NCBI RefSeq assembly: GCF_012274265.1
Contig: NZ_JAANYY010000004.1
Span: 310,001-374,000 of the forward strand
Length of the DNA stretch: 64,000 bases
DNA from: Sphingopyxis microcysteis
Lineage (GTDB): Bacteria > Pseudomonadota > Alphaproteobacteria > Sphingomonadales > Sphingomonadaceae
Direction of reading: 5' to 3'
Shown here: piece after piece, positions 44,069-52,499 of the stretch
How the letters are laid out: the number at the start of each line of letters is the position of its first letter
Position numbering within the stretch: the first letter of the stretch is position 1
Made by a program: the position numbers and the translations under genes
The notes under the pieces: generated by a model
The model's input: only the letters and a program-made list of their open reading frames with translations
Databases searched by the model: none
Told to the model about the DNA's origin: nothing

Positions 44069-45640
44069 ATGCTCAAACAGCTCAGCGCACAGGACGCCCA
44101 GTTCCTCTACACCCAGACCGCGAACAACCTCACGCACATCATGGGCGTCTATATCTACGACCCCTCGACCGCGCCGGGCGGTTTCGTGAGGTTCAAGGAC
44201 ATCATCCGCCACGTCGAAAGCCGCGTCCACACCTCGCCCTTGTTCAAACGCCGCCTCCACCGCCTGCCGTTCGACATGGACCATCCCTATTGGGTCGAGG
44301 ACGAGCATTTCGATATCGAGGCGCATATGAGCCACGCGCGACTGCCCGAACCCGGCGACTGGCGGCAATTCTGCATCGCCACCGCGCGCTATTTTTCCAA
44401 ACCAATGGATATGAACCGCCCGCTGTGGGACATTTACATCATCGAGGGGCTCGACCGCATCCCGGGGATTCCGAAGGGCAGCTTTGCGATGCTCCATCGC
44501 GTCCACCACGCGGCGGTCGACGGCGCCTCGGGCGCACACGCCTTCATCGCGATGAGCGACATCGATGCGCACGGCACGCCCGCGATTCCCGAACCGCCCC
44601 CGGTCGAGGATCTCGGCGATCCGCCGTCGAGCGCCGAAGCGCTGTCGCGCGCCTGGTCGGCGTCGCTGCAATCGCCGGTCAAGTTCATGAACGCGCTGAT
44701 GAAGATGTCGCCCGCGATCATCTCGTCGGCGCGCAAGGCGATCGAGGGCGGGATGACCGCGGGGGTTCCCGAAACGCGCTTCAACACTGCTGTCGGCCCG
44801 CACAAGATGTTCGACGGCACCTCGGTCGCGCTGTCCGACGTCGCGCTGGTGCGCCAGAAGGTGCCGGGCGCGACGGTCAACGATGTGGTGCTGACCACGG
44901 TGGGCGGCGCGCTGCGCAAATATCTGGCGAAGCACAAGGAATTGCCCAAGGAAAGCCTGGTCGCGGTCGCCCCGATCAACCTGCGCGGCAAGGACAAGGG
45001 CGCCGGCAAGGCCTCGACCCCCGGCAATCAGGTGTCGGCGATGAGCGTCCCGGTCCGCACCGACATCGCCGACCCGCTCGCGCGCCTCGCTGCGATCCGT
45101 GACTATACGGTCGAGGCGAAGGAGGCGAAGGCAGGCGTCAGCGCGCGGATCATGACCGACCTGTCGCAACATATTCCGGGCGCGACGATGGCCGCGGTGG
45201 CGCGGCTGGTGACCAGTGAGCGCTTTGCGGTGCGCGGCACCAACCTCTTCATCTCGAACGTCCCCGGCGCGCAGGTGCCGCTCTATCTGGCGGGCGCGCA
45301 GCTGGTGATGCAGCACGGCATGGCGCCGCTCGCGAACAATATGGGGCTGTTCGTCGCGACCCCCAGCTATAACGGCCGCATCGCCTTTTCGATCATCTGC
45401 GAACGCGCGATCATGCCCGACATCGCCTTTTTCCGGGAGTGCATCGACGAAAGTTTCGCCGAGTTGATGGCGGCGACGCCCAAGCCCGAAAAGCCGAAAG
45501 CCGATACGGCAACGCCGAAACCGGCGACCAAGGCGGCACCAAAATCCAAGGCCGCCAAACCGGTCGCCAAACCAAAGGCGAAGCCGAAACCGACGGCGAA
45601 AGGACGCAAGAAGGCTTCTTCTTCGTCATCCCGGACTTGA
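44069..45640 (+). CDS. Wax ester synthase/diacylglycerol acyltransferase (WS/DGAT)
   Basis: A 523-residue WS/DGAT. The acyltransferase motif HHAAVDG is at residues 146-152, and MLKQLSAQDAQFLYTQTANN, MNRPLWDIYIIEGLD, VAPINLRGKDKGA and SNVPGAQVPLYLAGAQLVMQ are typical. It esterifies diacylglycerol or fatty alcohols with acyl-CoA, making storage triacylglycerol or wax esters on lipid bodies. ATG 44069 follows GGAGGATAAC. The last 50 residues are Lys/Ala/Pro-rich (ATPKPATKAAPKSKAAKPVA, KPKAKPKPTAKGRKKA) and the stop falls inside a palindromic repeat, so the last residues (SSSSSRT) are repeat-derived. Confidence 0.92.
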   Translation: MLKQLSAQDAQFLYTQTANNLTHIMGVYIYDPSTAPGGFVRFKDIIRHVESRVHTSPLFKRRLHRLPFDMDHPYWVEDEHFDIEAHMSHARLPEPGDWRQFCIATARYFSKPMDMNRPLWDIYIIEGLDRIPGIPKGSFAMLHRVHHAAVDGASGAHAFIAMSDIDAHGTPAIPEPPPVEDLGDPPSSAEALSRAWSASLQSPVKFMNALMKMSPAIISSARKAIEGGMTAGVPETRFNTAVGPHKMFDGTSVALSDVALVRQKVPGATVNDVVLTTVGGALRKYLAKHKELPKESLVAVAPINLRGKDKGAGKASTPGNQVSAMSVPVRTDIADPLARLAAIRDYTVEAKEAKAGVSARIMTDLSQHIPGATMAAVARLVTSERFAVRGTNLFISNVPGAQVPLYLAGAQLVMQHGMAPLANNMGLFVATPSYNGRIAFSIICERAIMPDIAFFRECIDESFAELMAATPKPEKPKADTATPKPATKAAPKSKAAKPVAKPKAKPKPTAKGRKKASSSSSRT

Positions 45641-45697
45641 TCCGGGATCCATGACGCCGCCGCTGCAATGGATCCCGGATCAAGTCCGGGATGACGG
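45624..45697. repeat. Palindromic repeat (CGTCATCCCGGACTTGATCC family)
   Basis: CGTCATCCCGGACTTGATCC-GGGATCCATG and CATGGATCCC-GGATCAAGTCCGGGATGACG like arms; the first arm contains the WS/DGAT stop codon. A relative is at 56231-56313. Confidence 0.9.
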
Positions 45698-45787
45698 AAG
45701 TGGGGGAGTTCGATGTCAAAACAGTTGCCAAAGGCAACGCAACCGGCAAGACTCGCAAAAAATAACCATGTTCTGCAGGACGACTAG

Positions 45788-47239
45788 ATGCTTTTCACCC
45801 CGACGCTCAGCGCCGACCGCGATCTCGTGACCGCGTCCGATTACACCGCCTGGGCCAAGGCCGCGCGCGAGCACGACAAGAAATCGGGGATGCAGGCGTG
45901 GCGCGACGCCGACGAAAGCAAGCATTTCGATTACAAGGCGATCCGCGCCCGGCTCGAAAAATTGCGCAAGCTGTCGGCGGCGGGCGACGTCAAGGGGCTG
46001 CTGTTCGTCCTTAACGAAGGCATCCACGGCAATATCGACGGCATGGGCCACGAACGCCTGTATCAAAAGGCGCGGTTCGGCACCAAGAAGCTGATCGAGG
46101 ATTATGTCGCCGAGGTCGTCGCCTCGCTCGACAAGATCGCCGCCGCGCGCAGCATCGGCAAAGAGGAAAAGCGCGATTTCTTCCGCCGCGCCCAGCATTG
46201 CTATGGCCGCTCGGCGCTATTGCTCTCGGGCTCGGGCAGTTTCCTGTTTTTCCACATCGGGGTCGTGAAGGCGCTCTGGTCCGAAGGCGTCTTGCCCGCG
46301 ATCATGTCGGGCGCCAGCGGCGGTTCGATCGTCGCGGCGGTCGTCTGCACCCGCAAGGACAGCGACATCGGCGCCTTCCTCGAAAGCGATCGCCTCGCCA
46401 ACCCCGACCGCGACAGCGACGGGCGTCGCCTCGCCTCCGACGAGGTGCGCGACCGGCTCGCCGACCTGATCCCCGACCTGACCTTTCAGGAAGCGTTTGA
46501 GATCAGCGGCCGCCACCTCAACGTCTCGGTCGCGCCCGCCGAAAAGCATCAGAACGGCCGCCTGCTCAATGCGATCACCGCCCCCAATGTGTTGATCCGC
46601 GAAGCCGTACTCGCCTCGTGCGCGGTCCCCGGCGTCTTTCCACCGGTGATGCTGATGGCGCGCGACGACAGCGGCGCGCGCGTGCCCTATCAGCCCGACC
46701 GGCGCTGGGTCGATGGGTCGGTCACCCACGACATCCCGACCAAGCGGCTCGAACGCCTCTACGGGGTCAACCATCATATCGTCAGCCAGGCGAACCCGAT
46801 CGCGTTGCCCTTCGCGACCGACACGCGCAAGCAGATGGCGCCGATCGAGGCGATCCAGCATGCGTCGATGGCGACCTTCAAGGCGTGGCTCAACGCCAAT
46901 ATGATCATCTTCCAGAAACCGCTCGAATGGGTGCCGCCGCTCAACAGCATCGCCAATATGGCGCGGTCGGTGATCAATCAGGAATATACCGGCGACATCA
47001 ACATCATCCGCCCGCCCAAATTCTGGTCGCCGACGAAAATCCTGTCCGACCTGGCGCAGGACGACATCGACGAGCTGATCGACACCGGCGAACGCACCGC
47101 CTGGCCCAAGGTCGAAATGGTCCGCACCCAGACCGCGATCAGCCGCGCGCTCGAAGGCATTTTGGCGCGCATCGACCGCGCGGGCGACGACGGTCCCGGC
47201 CACCGCAGCACCGCCGCGCTGAAGAAAGCGGTGCGGTAA
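45788..47239 (+). CDS. DUF3336/patatin triacylglycerol lipase
   Basis: A 483-residue lipase of the yeast Tgl3/plant SDP1 type: an N-terminal DUF3336 domain (about residues 12-140, with YTAWAKAAREHDKKSGMQAW and LLFVLNEGIHGNIDGMG) followed by a patatin domain. The nucleophile Ser is at about residue 176 in MSGASGGSIVAAVVCTR, and the dyad Asp lies in RRWVDGSVTHDIPTKRLERL. The oxyanion segment reads LLSGSGSFLFFHIGVV. It should release fatty acids from stored triacylglycerol. It sits directly after WS/DGAT, pairing synthesis with mobilisation, and ahead of a monoacylglycerol lipase-like gene. Confidence 0.9.
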   Translation: MLFTPTLSADRDLVTASDYTAWAKAAREHDKKSGMQAWRDADESKHFDYKAIRARLEKLRKLSAAGDVKGLLFVLNEGIHGNIDGMGHERLYQKARFGTKKLIEDYVAEVVASLDKIAAARSIGKEEKRDFFRRAQHCYGRSALLLSGSGSFLFFHIGVVKALWSEGVLPAIMSGASGGSIVAAVVCTRKDSDIGAFLESDRLANPDRDSDGRRLASDEVRDRLADLIPDLTFQEAFEISGRHLNVSVAPAEKHQNGRLLNAITAPNVLIREAVLASCAVPGVFPPVMLMARDDSGARVPYQPDRRWVDGSVTHDIPTKRLERLYGVNHHIVSQANPIALPFATDTRKQMAPIEAIQHASMATFKAWLNANMIIFQKPLEWVPPLNSIANMARSVINQEYTGDINIIRPPKFWSPTKILSDLAQDDIDELIDTGERTAWPKVEMVRTQTAISRALEGILARIDRAGDDGPGHRSTAALKKAVR

Positions 47240-47273
47240 CGCGATGCGCCATAGACATCGCCCCACCTCTCTC

Positions 47274-47361
47274 CCGTTCGTGCTGAGCTTGTCGAAGCGC
47301 CGTCCTTCCTTCGGCGCCGCTGAAGAAAAGAGCCGCCCTTCGACAGGCTCAGGGCGAGCGG
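47274..47361. repeat. Palindromic repeat (CCGTTCGTGCTGAGCTTGTC family)
   Basis: CCGTTCGTGCTGAGCTTGTC-GAAG and CTTCGACAGGCTCAGGGCGA-GCGG arms, with a second inner hairpin. Confidence 0.9.
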
Positions 47362-47373
47362 AGTAGATTTGAT

Positions 47374-48243
47374 ATGACGACGCACATGGTCCAGCTGCCC
47401 GCGGGATCGGTCGGCGCCGGGGCAAAACTCCATGTCACCCATTGGCTGCCCGCAGCCCGGCCCAAAGCCATTGTGCTGCTCGCGCATGGCTATGCCGAGC
47501 ACGCCGGGCGCTATGCGCATGTCGCCGAGCGGCTGACCGACGCGGGCTATGCCGTCTATGCGATCGACCATTGGGGCCACGGCCAATCGGACGGGGAGGG
47601 TGGCTATGTCCCGCGTTTCTCGGCCTTCACCGACGGCCTGAGCGAGTTGCTGACGCTCGTCGAGGTCAACCATGGCGAGACCGCACGCCTGCTACTCGGC
47701 CACAGCATGGGCGGGCTCATTTCGACCTTGTTCCTGATCGAGCGGCAGCAGGCGTTCGTCGCCGCCGCGCTCTCCGGCCCCGCGATCGTCCCCGCCGCGC
47801 CGCCCTCGCGCTTCACCGTCTGGATCAGCCGCTTCCTGTCGCGCTTCCTCCCGCGCCTCGGCGTGCTGTCCTTGGACGCCAACGGGGTGAGCCGCGATCC
47901 CGCGGTCGTCGCCGCCTATCTCGCCGACCCCCTCGTTTACGCCGGCAAGATCGGCGCGCGGCTGGGGCGCGAGTTCATGGACGCGATGGCCGCAGCGCAG
48001 GCGGGCGCCCCCCGCATCACCCTGCCGATCCTGCTCCAGCACGGCAGCGCCGACAGCCTCGCGTCGCCCGCGGGCTCACAATATCTGTTCGACCATGTCG
48101 CCTCGACCGACAAGACCCTCAAACTCTACCCCGGCCTGTTCCACGAAATTTACAACGAGCCGGAACAAGATGCGGTGCTGGACGATTTGATCGCCTGGTT
48201 CGACGCGCAAGTGGCGTCTGATTTTCGTTCACCGCCTGAATAA
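47374..48243 (+). CDS. Monoacylglycerol lipase-like alpha/beta hydrolase
   Basis: A 289-residue serine hydrolase of the lysophospholipase/monoacylglycerol lipase group. AIVLLAHGYAEHAGRYAHVA gives the oxyanion HG, AIDHWGHGQSDGEGGY the typical loop, the nucleophile Ser is at residue 111 in LLLGHSMGGLISTLFLIERQ, and the acid and His follow in LLQHGSADSLASPAGSQYLF and YPGLFHEIYNEPEQD. It is expected to finish triacylglycerol breakdown to glycerol and fatty acid, completing the set begun by the patatin lipase. The start lies 12 bases after a palindromic repeat. Confidence 0.9.
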   Translation: MTTHMVQLPAGSVGAGAKLHVTHWLPAARPKAIVLLAHGYAEHAGRYAHVAERLTDAGYAVYAIDHWGHGQSDGEGGYVPRFSAFTDGLSELLTLVEVNHGETARLLLGHSMGGLISTLFLIERQQAFVAAALSGPAIVPAAPPSRFTVWISRFLSRFLPRLGVLSLDANGVSRDPAVVAAYLADPLVYAGKIGARLGREFMDAMAAAQAGAPRITLPILLQHGSADSLASPAGSQYLFDHVASTDKTLKLYPGLFHEIYNEPEQDAVLDDLIAWFDAQVASDFRSPPE

Positions 48244-48355
48244 CCAGACAATCGCTGCGAGCGCTATCAATACATCGCTTTAAACAATTGACCGCCCATC
48301 CCGATATCAGCAAATAGCCGCGGGCTTTGCAAAAAATATAATGGGGGAGTGGGGT

Positions 48356-49624
48356 ATGAACCGAGCGATGTGGCTTTTGGCGCCTGCGATGTTGATCGCG
48401 CAGCCCGCGTCGGCGCGCGACGCAGACACCAAGGCGGAAGAGGCGCAGGAAATCGCCGAAGATGCCGCGCGTGACCTTAAAGACAGTCGCTTTTACAATA
48501 AGCCGGGGGCCAGCCGTGCGGACTATGACGCCGACTGGCAAACCTGTCGCCTGATCGCGCGCGGGTCGAAAACCCCCGCCGGATCGGTGCCAATCTATGA
48601 TCCGGCGATGTACAATCCCGCGATCTCGCCGCTTGCGGCGGGCATCGGTAGCGGGATCGGCGCGGCGATCGGTGCCGCGATCGTCGAAGGCCAGATGCGC
48701 CGCGCCAACCGGCGCAACTGCCTGCTGATCAAGGGCTGGCGCCTTGTCGAGCTCCCCGCGGCGGAGTCCGCAAAGGTCGCCGCAATGTCGGATACCGACC
48801 GGCAAAGCTATTTCGCGACTATGGTCGGCGCCCAGACGGTCGATGGCGACATTACCGAAATGACCAGCTTCACGCCGGTCACCGATGCCAAGTTGAACAT
48901 GACCGGCACGCCGACCGGGCCCGCTTCGCTGTTCCTGGGCAAGAAAGTCGACCCCCGAACCCCGCTGACCCTTGCCGACAATGAAGGTGCGCTGGTGCTG
49001 GCTTTTCGGCGTAACGATGCCGGAAGCGCGGGGCGTTCCGGCCGCGTCCAGATCCGCCGCTTCGACCGCGAAAATGGCGACCTTTTCTACCAGCCGCGCG
49101 ACTGGAAGAAAAAGGGCGACCACACCACCTATAACAGCGAATTTGTCAGCAAGGACAAGAAGGCGGCGTATGAACTGCACGTCGCGAAGCTGACGCCGGG
49201 CTGGTATGTCTTGCAAACCGATGCCGTGGGGACGGTGCTGCCCAACACCACCAATTGTTTTGGCGCCCCCGCGTTCGAGGTCAAGGCGGGCGAATATGGC
49301 TATCTGACCGACGCATCGCCGTTTCTGGACGCCGCACTGGCGACGGGCGGTCGCCATACTGGCATGGGTTATGCGCGCAATTTCGACGAAGCCAAGGCTG
49401 CCATGATGGGTTTCCAACCGGAAGCCGCCGCGCGCATGGTCGAAGTCAGAATCGAAAATGGCGCGACCTACAGCTGTGCCGGACAGGTGATGACGCGGAT
49501 GGATTTCCCCGGGGTGACCGACGTCGTTCCGGGCCCCATTGCCAAGACCGAGCCCAGCGTCGGCGAGCCGCAGGACGTTCTGCCGACATCGGCGGCGTCG
49601 GACGGCTTGCCATCAGCCGAATAG
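48356..49624 (+). CDS. Exported protein of unknown function
   Basis: A 422-residue protein with a signal peptide (MNRAMWLLAPAMLIAQPASA). I do not recognise the family. It has a charged helical start (TKAEEAQEIAEDAARDLKDS), a glycine-rich membrane-active-looking stretch (LAAGIGSGIGAAIGAAIVEG) reminiscent of glycine-zipper proteins, and a long beta-rich body with DGDITEMTSFTPVTDAKLN, GALVLAFRRNDAGSAGRSGR, WYVLQTDAVGTVLPNTTNCF and GYARNFDEAKAAMMGFQPEA. The ATG 48356 follows GGGGGAGTGGGGT. It is followed closely by an alpha/beta hydrolase. Confidence 0.75.
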   Translation: MNRAMWLLAPAMLIAQPASARDADTKAEEAQEIAEDAARDLKDSRFYNKPGASRADYDADWQTCRLIARGSKTPAGSVPIYDPAMYNPAISPLAAGIGSGIGAAIGAAIVEGQMRRANRRNCLLIKGWRLVELPAAESAKVAAMSDTDRQSYFATMVGAQTVDGDITEMTSFTPVTDAKLNMTGTPTGPASLFLGKKVDPRTPLTLADNEGALVLAFRRNDAGSAGRSGRVQIRRFDRENGDLFYQPRDWKKKGDHTTYNSEFVSKDKKAAYELHVAKLTPGWYVLQTDAVGTVLPNTTNCFGAPAFEVKAGEYGYLTDASPFLDAALATGGRHTGMGYARNFDEAKAAMMGFQPEAAARMVEVRIENGATYSCAGQVMTRMDFPGVTDVVPGPIAKTEPSVGEPQDVLPTSAASDGLPSAE

Positions 49625-49641
49625 CTGGCACAGTCATCGCC

Positions 49642-50577
49642 ATGAAAACCCTCCTCATCCTCCTCTTCGCGCCCATCATCGCGCTGACGCTGATGTATTT
49701 CGTTTTCCCCGGTCGCCTCGTCGCGCTCGGGCGTGCGTTGCTGCGTCAGCGCGGGCGGATGGTGCAGAAAAGCGTGGTGGTTGACGGCCGCAACTGGCCC
49801 TATCTGGAGGGCGGCGACCCCGCCAAACCTTTGCTCCTGCTCGTCCACGGCTTTGCCGGCGACAAGGACAATTGGTCGATGATCGCGCCCTACCTCACGC
49901 GCGATTATCATGTCATCGCCCCCGACCTGCCGGGCTTCGGCGAGAATGAGCGCAACCCCGACCTCGCCTATGACCTCGGCGCGCAGACCGCGCGGCTCAA
50001 GCAATTTGCCGACACGCTCGGGCTCGACCGCCCGCATGTCGGCGGCAACAGCATGGGCGGCTGGATCGCGCTGCGCTATGCGATCGACTATCCCGACGCG
50101 CTCGCCAGCCTGATCCTGCTCAACAATGCCGGGGTCAACGGCGCCAACGAAAGCGATCTCCAGAAACAGGCGGCGGACGAGACCTATAATCCGCTCGTCC
50201 TCGCGGGCCTCGAGGATGCCGACCGGCTGGTAAGCATGGTCGTCCACAAACCGCCCTATATCCCCGCGCGGCTCAAACCCGTGCTCTACGCCGACGCGCT
50301 CAAATATCGCGACCAGCTCGACACCATATTCTGGGTCATCGCCACCGAGGGCCGCGACCAGCCGCTCAACGACCGGCTGGGCGAGGTCAAGGTGCCGACC
50401 CTGATCATCTGGGGCCGCCACGACCGCCTGCTCGACGTCAGCTGCGTCGCCGTCCTCGAAGCAGGGATCGCGGGCAGCCGCAGCCATATCTTCGAACATG
50501 TCGGCCATGTCCCGATGATCGAGGATCCGAAGGCGACCGCGGCGGTGATGAAGGCGTTTTTGGCGGATCATTGCTGA
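49642..50577 (+). CDS. Membrane-anchored alpha/beta hydrolase
   Basis: A 311-residue hydrolase with an N-terminal transmembrane anchor (MKTLLILLFAPIIALTLMYF). LLLLVHGFAGDKDNWSMIAP gives the oxyanion region, the nucleophile Ser is at residue 137 in VGGNSMGGWIALRYAIDYPD, the acid is in LIIWGRHDRLLDVS and the His in FEHVGHVPMIEDPKAT. It resembles lipases and hydrolases of the meta-cleavage/triacylglycerol type. Its position next to the lipid island suggests a lipid or ester substrate, but that is inference. ATG 49642 lies 15 bases downstream of the previous stop. Confidence 0.88.
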   Translation: MKTLLILLFAPIIALTLMYFVFPGRLVALGRALLRQRGRMVQKSVVVDGRNWPYLEGGDPAKPLLLLVHGFAGDKDNWSMIAPYLTRDYHVIAPDLPGFGENERNPDLAYDLGAQTARLKQFADTLGLDRPHVGGNSMGGWIALRYAIDYPDALASLILLNNAGVNGANESDLQKQAADETYNPLVLAGLEDADRLVSMVVHKPPYIPARLKPVLYADALKYRDQLDTIFWVIATEGRDQPLNDRLGEVKVPTLIIWGRHDRLLDVSCVAVLEAGIAGSRSHIFEHVGHVPMIEDPKATAAVMKAFLADHC

Positions 50578-50579
50578 TC

Positions 50580-50668
50580 GTCGCCCCCGCGAAGGCGGGG
50601 GCCGCTGGCGTTTTGCCCAGCAGCGAGGTCGAAGGCCGCCAACGGCCCCCGCCGTCGCGGGGGCGACG
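50580..50668. repeat. Palindromic repeat (CGCCCCCGCGAAGGCGGGGG family)
   Basis: GTCGCCCCCGCGAAGGCGGG-GGCCG and CGGCCCCCGCCGTCGCGGGG-GCGAC arms. Confidence 0.92.
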
Positions 50669-50727
50669 CCATGCTTGCCAACCCGCCATAACCCCGCCAC
50701 TCTCCCCCAAAAATAGGGGAGAGACAT

Positions 50728-51729
50728 ATGCGCCTGAAGGTCGGCCTGCTCGGTGGGGGCAGCTGGGGGACGACGGTCGCGGCGGTGGTGTCGCGCAACG
50801 CGCCGATCACCCTGTGGGCGCGCGATGCCGAGACGGTCGAGGGCATCAACCGCGACCATGAGAACCGCAAATATCTGCCCGGCATCAAGCTGCCGTCGGC
50901 GCTCGGCGCAACGCAGGACATGGCCGAAGTCGTCGCGGGCGCCGACGTCCTGATCATGGGTGTCCCCTCGCACAGCTTCCGCGCCGTGCTCGAAGAGGCA
51001 CGCCAGCACCTCCGCCCATGGGTGCCGGTGATCAGCCTGACCAAGGGCCTCGAACTCGCCTCGGGCCAACGAATGACCCAGCTCATTGAGGAAGTGCTCC
51101 CCGGCCACCCCGTCGGCGTCCTCACCGGCCCCAACCTCGCGCGCGAGATCATGACCGGGCAGGCGGCGGCGAGCGTCTTGTCGATGGAGGACGAGATCGT
51201 CGTCCGCGCGCTCCAGCCGGTGTTCCATTCGGGGCTGTTCCGCGTTTACACCAACACCGACCTGCTCGGCTGCGAACTCGGCGGGGTGCTCAAGAATATC
51301 ATCGCGATCGCGGTCGGCATGGGCGACGGGCTCGGGGCAGGCGACAACACCCGCTCGGCGCTGATGACGCGCGGGCTGGCCGAGATCACCCGGCTCGGCG
51401 TCGCGATGGGCGGGCGCCCCGAAACCTTTGCCGGGCTGACCGGCATGGGCGACCTCATCGCCACCTGCACCAGCCCCTTGAGCCGCAATCGCCACGTCGG
51501 GGTCGAACTCGGCAAGGGCCGCCCGATCGAGGAGATCATCGCGGGCATGAACATGGTCGCCGAAGGCGTCAAAAGCGCCCCCACCGTCATCGCGCTCGCC
51601 GAACAGCACGGCATCGCGATGCCGATCGCGCGCGACGTGTTCGACGTGACGCAGGGCAAACGCAGCGCGCAGGACGTGTTCCGCGGCCTGCTGCGCTCGG
51701 CGGTGGGGGATGAGGCACATCCGGGATAA
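50728..51729 (+). CDS. gpsA: NAD(P)-dependent glycerol-3-phosphate dehydrogenase
   Basis: A 333-residue enzyme that reduces dihydroxyacetone phosphate to glycerol-3-phosphate for lipid synthesis. VGLLGGGSWGTTVAAVVSRN is the nucleotide fold, VISLTKGLELASGQRMTQLI and LTGPNLAREIMTGQAAASVL are typical, and the catalytic Lys lies in GCELGGVLKNIIAIAVGMGD. TFAGLTGMGDLIATCTSPLS RN and TKGKRSAQDVFRG-like end match GpsA. It follows the lipid genes and provides the substrate for the PlsB-like enzyme, while glpD degrades it. The start lies 16 bases after GGAGAGACAT. Confidence 0.95.
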   Translation: MRLKVGLLGGGSWGTTVAAVVSRNAPITLWARDAETVEGINRDHENRKYLPGIKLPSALGATQDMAEVVAGADVLIMGVPSHSFRAVLEEARQHLRPWVPVISLTKGLELASGQRMTQLIEEVLPGHPVGVLTGPNLAREIMTGQAAASVLSMEDEIVVRALQPVFHSGLFRVYTNTDLLGCELGGVLKNIIAIAVGMGDGLGAGDNTRSALMTRGLAEITRLGVAMGGRPETFAGLTGMGDLIATCTSPLSRNRHVGVELGKGRPIEEIIAGMNMVAEGVKSAPTVIALAEQHGIAMPIARDVFDVTQGKRSAQDVFRGLLRSAVGDEAHPG

Positions 51730-51743
51730 TCGATCGTTATTCA

Positions 51744-51862
51744 CCGTTCGTCCTGAGGAGGGGCTGAGCCCGTCGAAGACCCGTCTCGAAGGACTGCAGC
51801 GCTGCATCCGCGTCCTTCGAGACGCCATTTCGACAAGCTCAATGGCTCCTCAGGACAAACGG
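51744..51862. repeat. Long palindromic repeat (CGTTCGTCCTGAGGAG family)
   Basis: ACCGTTCGTCCTGAGGAG...CCCGTCTCGAAGGA and TCCTTCGAGACGCC...CTCCTCAGGACAAACGG. A second copy is at 54779-54892. Confidence 0.9.
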
Positions 51863-51991
51863 CAATTGGTCCGCCTCCCGGATTCCACCGCCAGCCGTGC
51901 TTTATCCCCGCCGAGCCGGGAAGAAATCCGCCGCCTGCTTCGTTGACTCCCCTGACCGCCCGGCAACGGACGGACAATCAGGAGATGGACG

Positions 51992-52330
51992 ATGAAAAAA
52001 TGGACCACCCTTGCAGTCATTCTGGCGCTTCCCGCCACCGCCGCCATTGCGGCCGTGCCTTATCATTCGATGCCGCCGGGTTTCGAACCGCCGCCGATCC
52101 GCGAGCGCCCGATCGCGGGCGTCGTCAACCAGCAATGGTATAATTACAAAACCGACATTCTCGAGGCCGAGAAGGAGCTGACCAGCGACCTTCGCCGCGC
52201 CACCGACCGCGAGGACCGCTGGGATGCGTGGGACGAATGGGAAACCGAAGTCATCGACGCCGACAAGGATTATGTGAAGGAAATGCGCAAGAAAGGTTAT
52301 CGCGTCGGCCGCGTGACCGTCGGCGGTTAA
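51992..52330 (+). CDS. Small exported protein, unknown function
   Basis: A 112-residue protein with a signal peptide (MKKWTTLAVILALPATAAIA, cut after AIA-A) and a helical, highly charged mature part: ILEAEKELTSDLRRATDRED RWDAW then WETEVIDADKDYVKEMRKKG. It has no cysteine and would be a small periplasmic helical protein. The ATG follows GGAGATGGACG. A rho-independent terminator follows, so this is a single-gene transcription unit. I do not recognise the family. Confidence 0.75.
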   Translation: MKKWTTLAVILALPATAAIAAVPYHSMPPGFEPPPIRERPIAGVVNQQWYNYKTDILEAEKELTSDLRRATDREDRWDAWDEWETEVIDADKDYVKEMRKKGYRVGRVTVGG

Positions 52331-52363
52331 GTTTCCCCGGAGCAGCTTCCGGGTCGCAAGGGA

Positions 52364-52400
52364 AGGGCGGGCGTCATGGGGCGTCCGCCCTTTTCTTCTT
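52364..52400 (+). terminator. Terminator after the small exported protein gene
   Basis: GGGCGGGCG and CGTCCGCCC form a stem around ATGGGG, followed by TTTTCTTCTT. Confidence 0.7.
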
Positions 52401-52403
52401 CAC

Positions 52404-52493
52404 CGTCGCCCCCGCGAAGGCGGGGGCCGCTGTCGTTTTACGCAGCGATGTCGGGTCAGGTCGCTTGCGGCCCCCGCCTTCGCGGGGGCGACG
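52404..52493. repeat. Palindromic repeat (CGCCCCCGCGAAGGCGGGGG family)
   Basis: GTCGCCCCCGCGAAGGCGGG-GGCCG and CGGCCCCCGCCTTCGCGGGG-GCGAC arms; the closest copy to the perfect consensus. Confidence 0.92.
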
Positions 52494-52499
52494 GTGATT

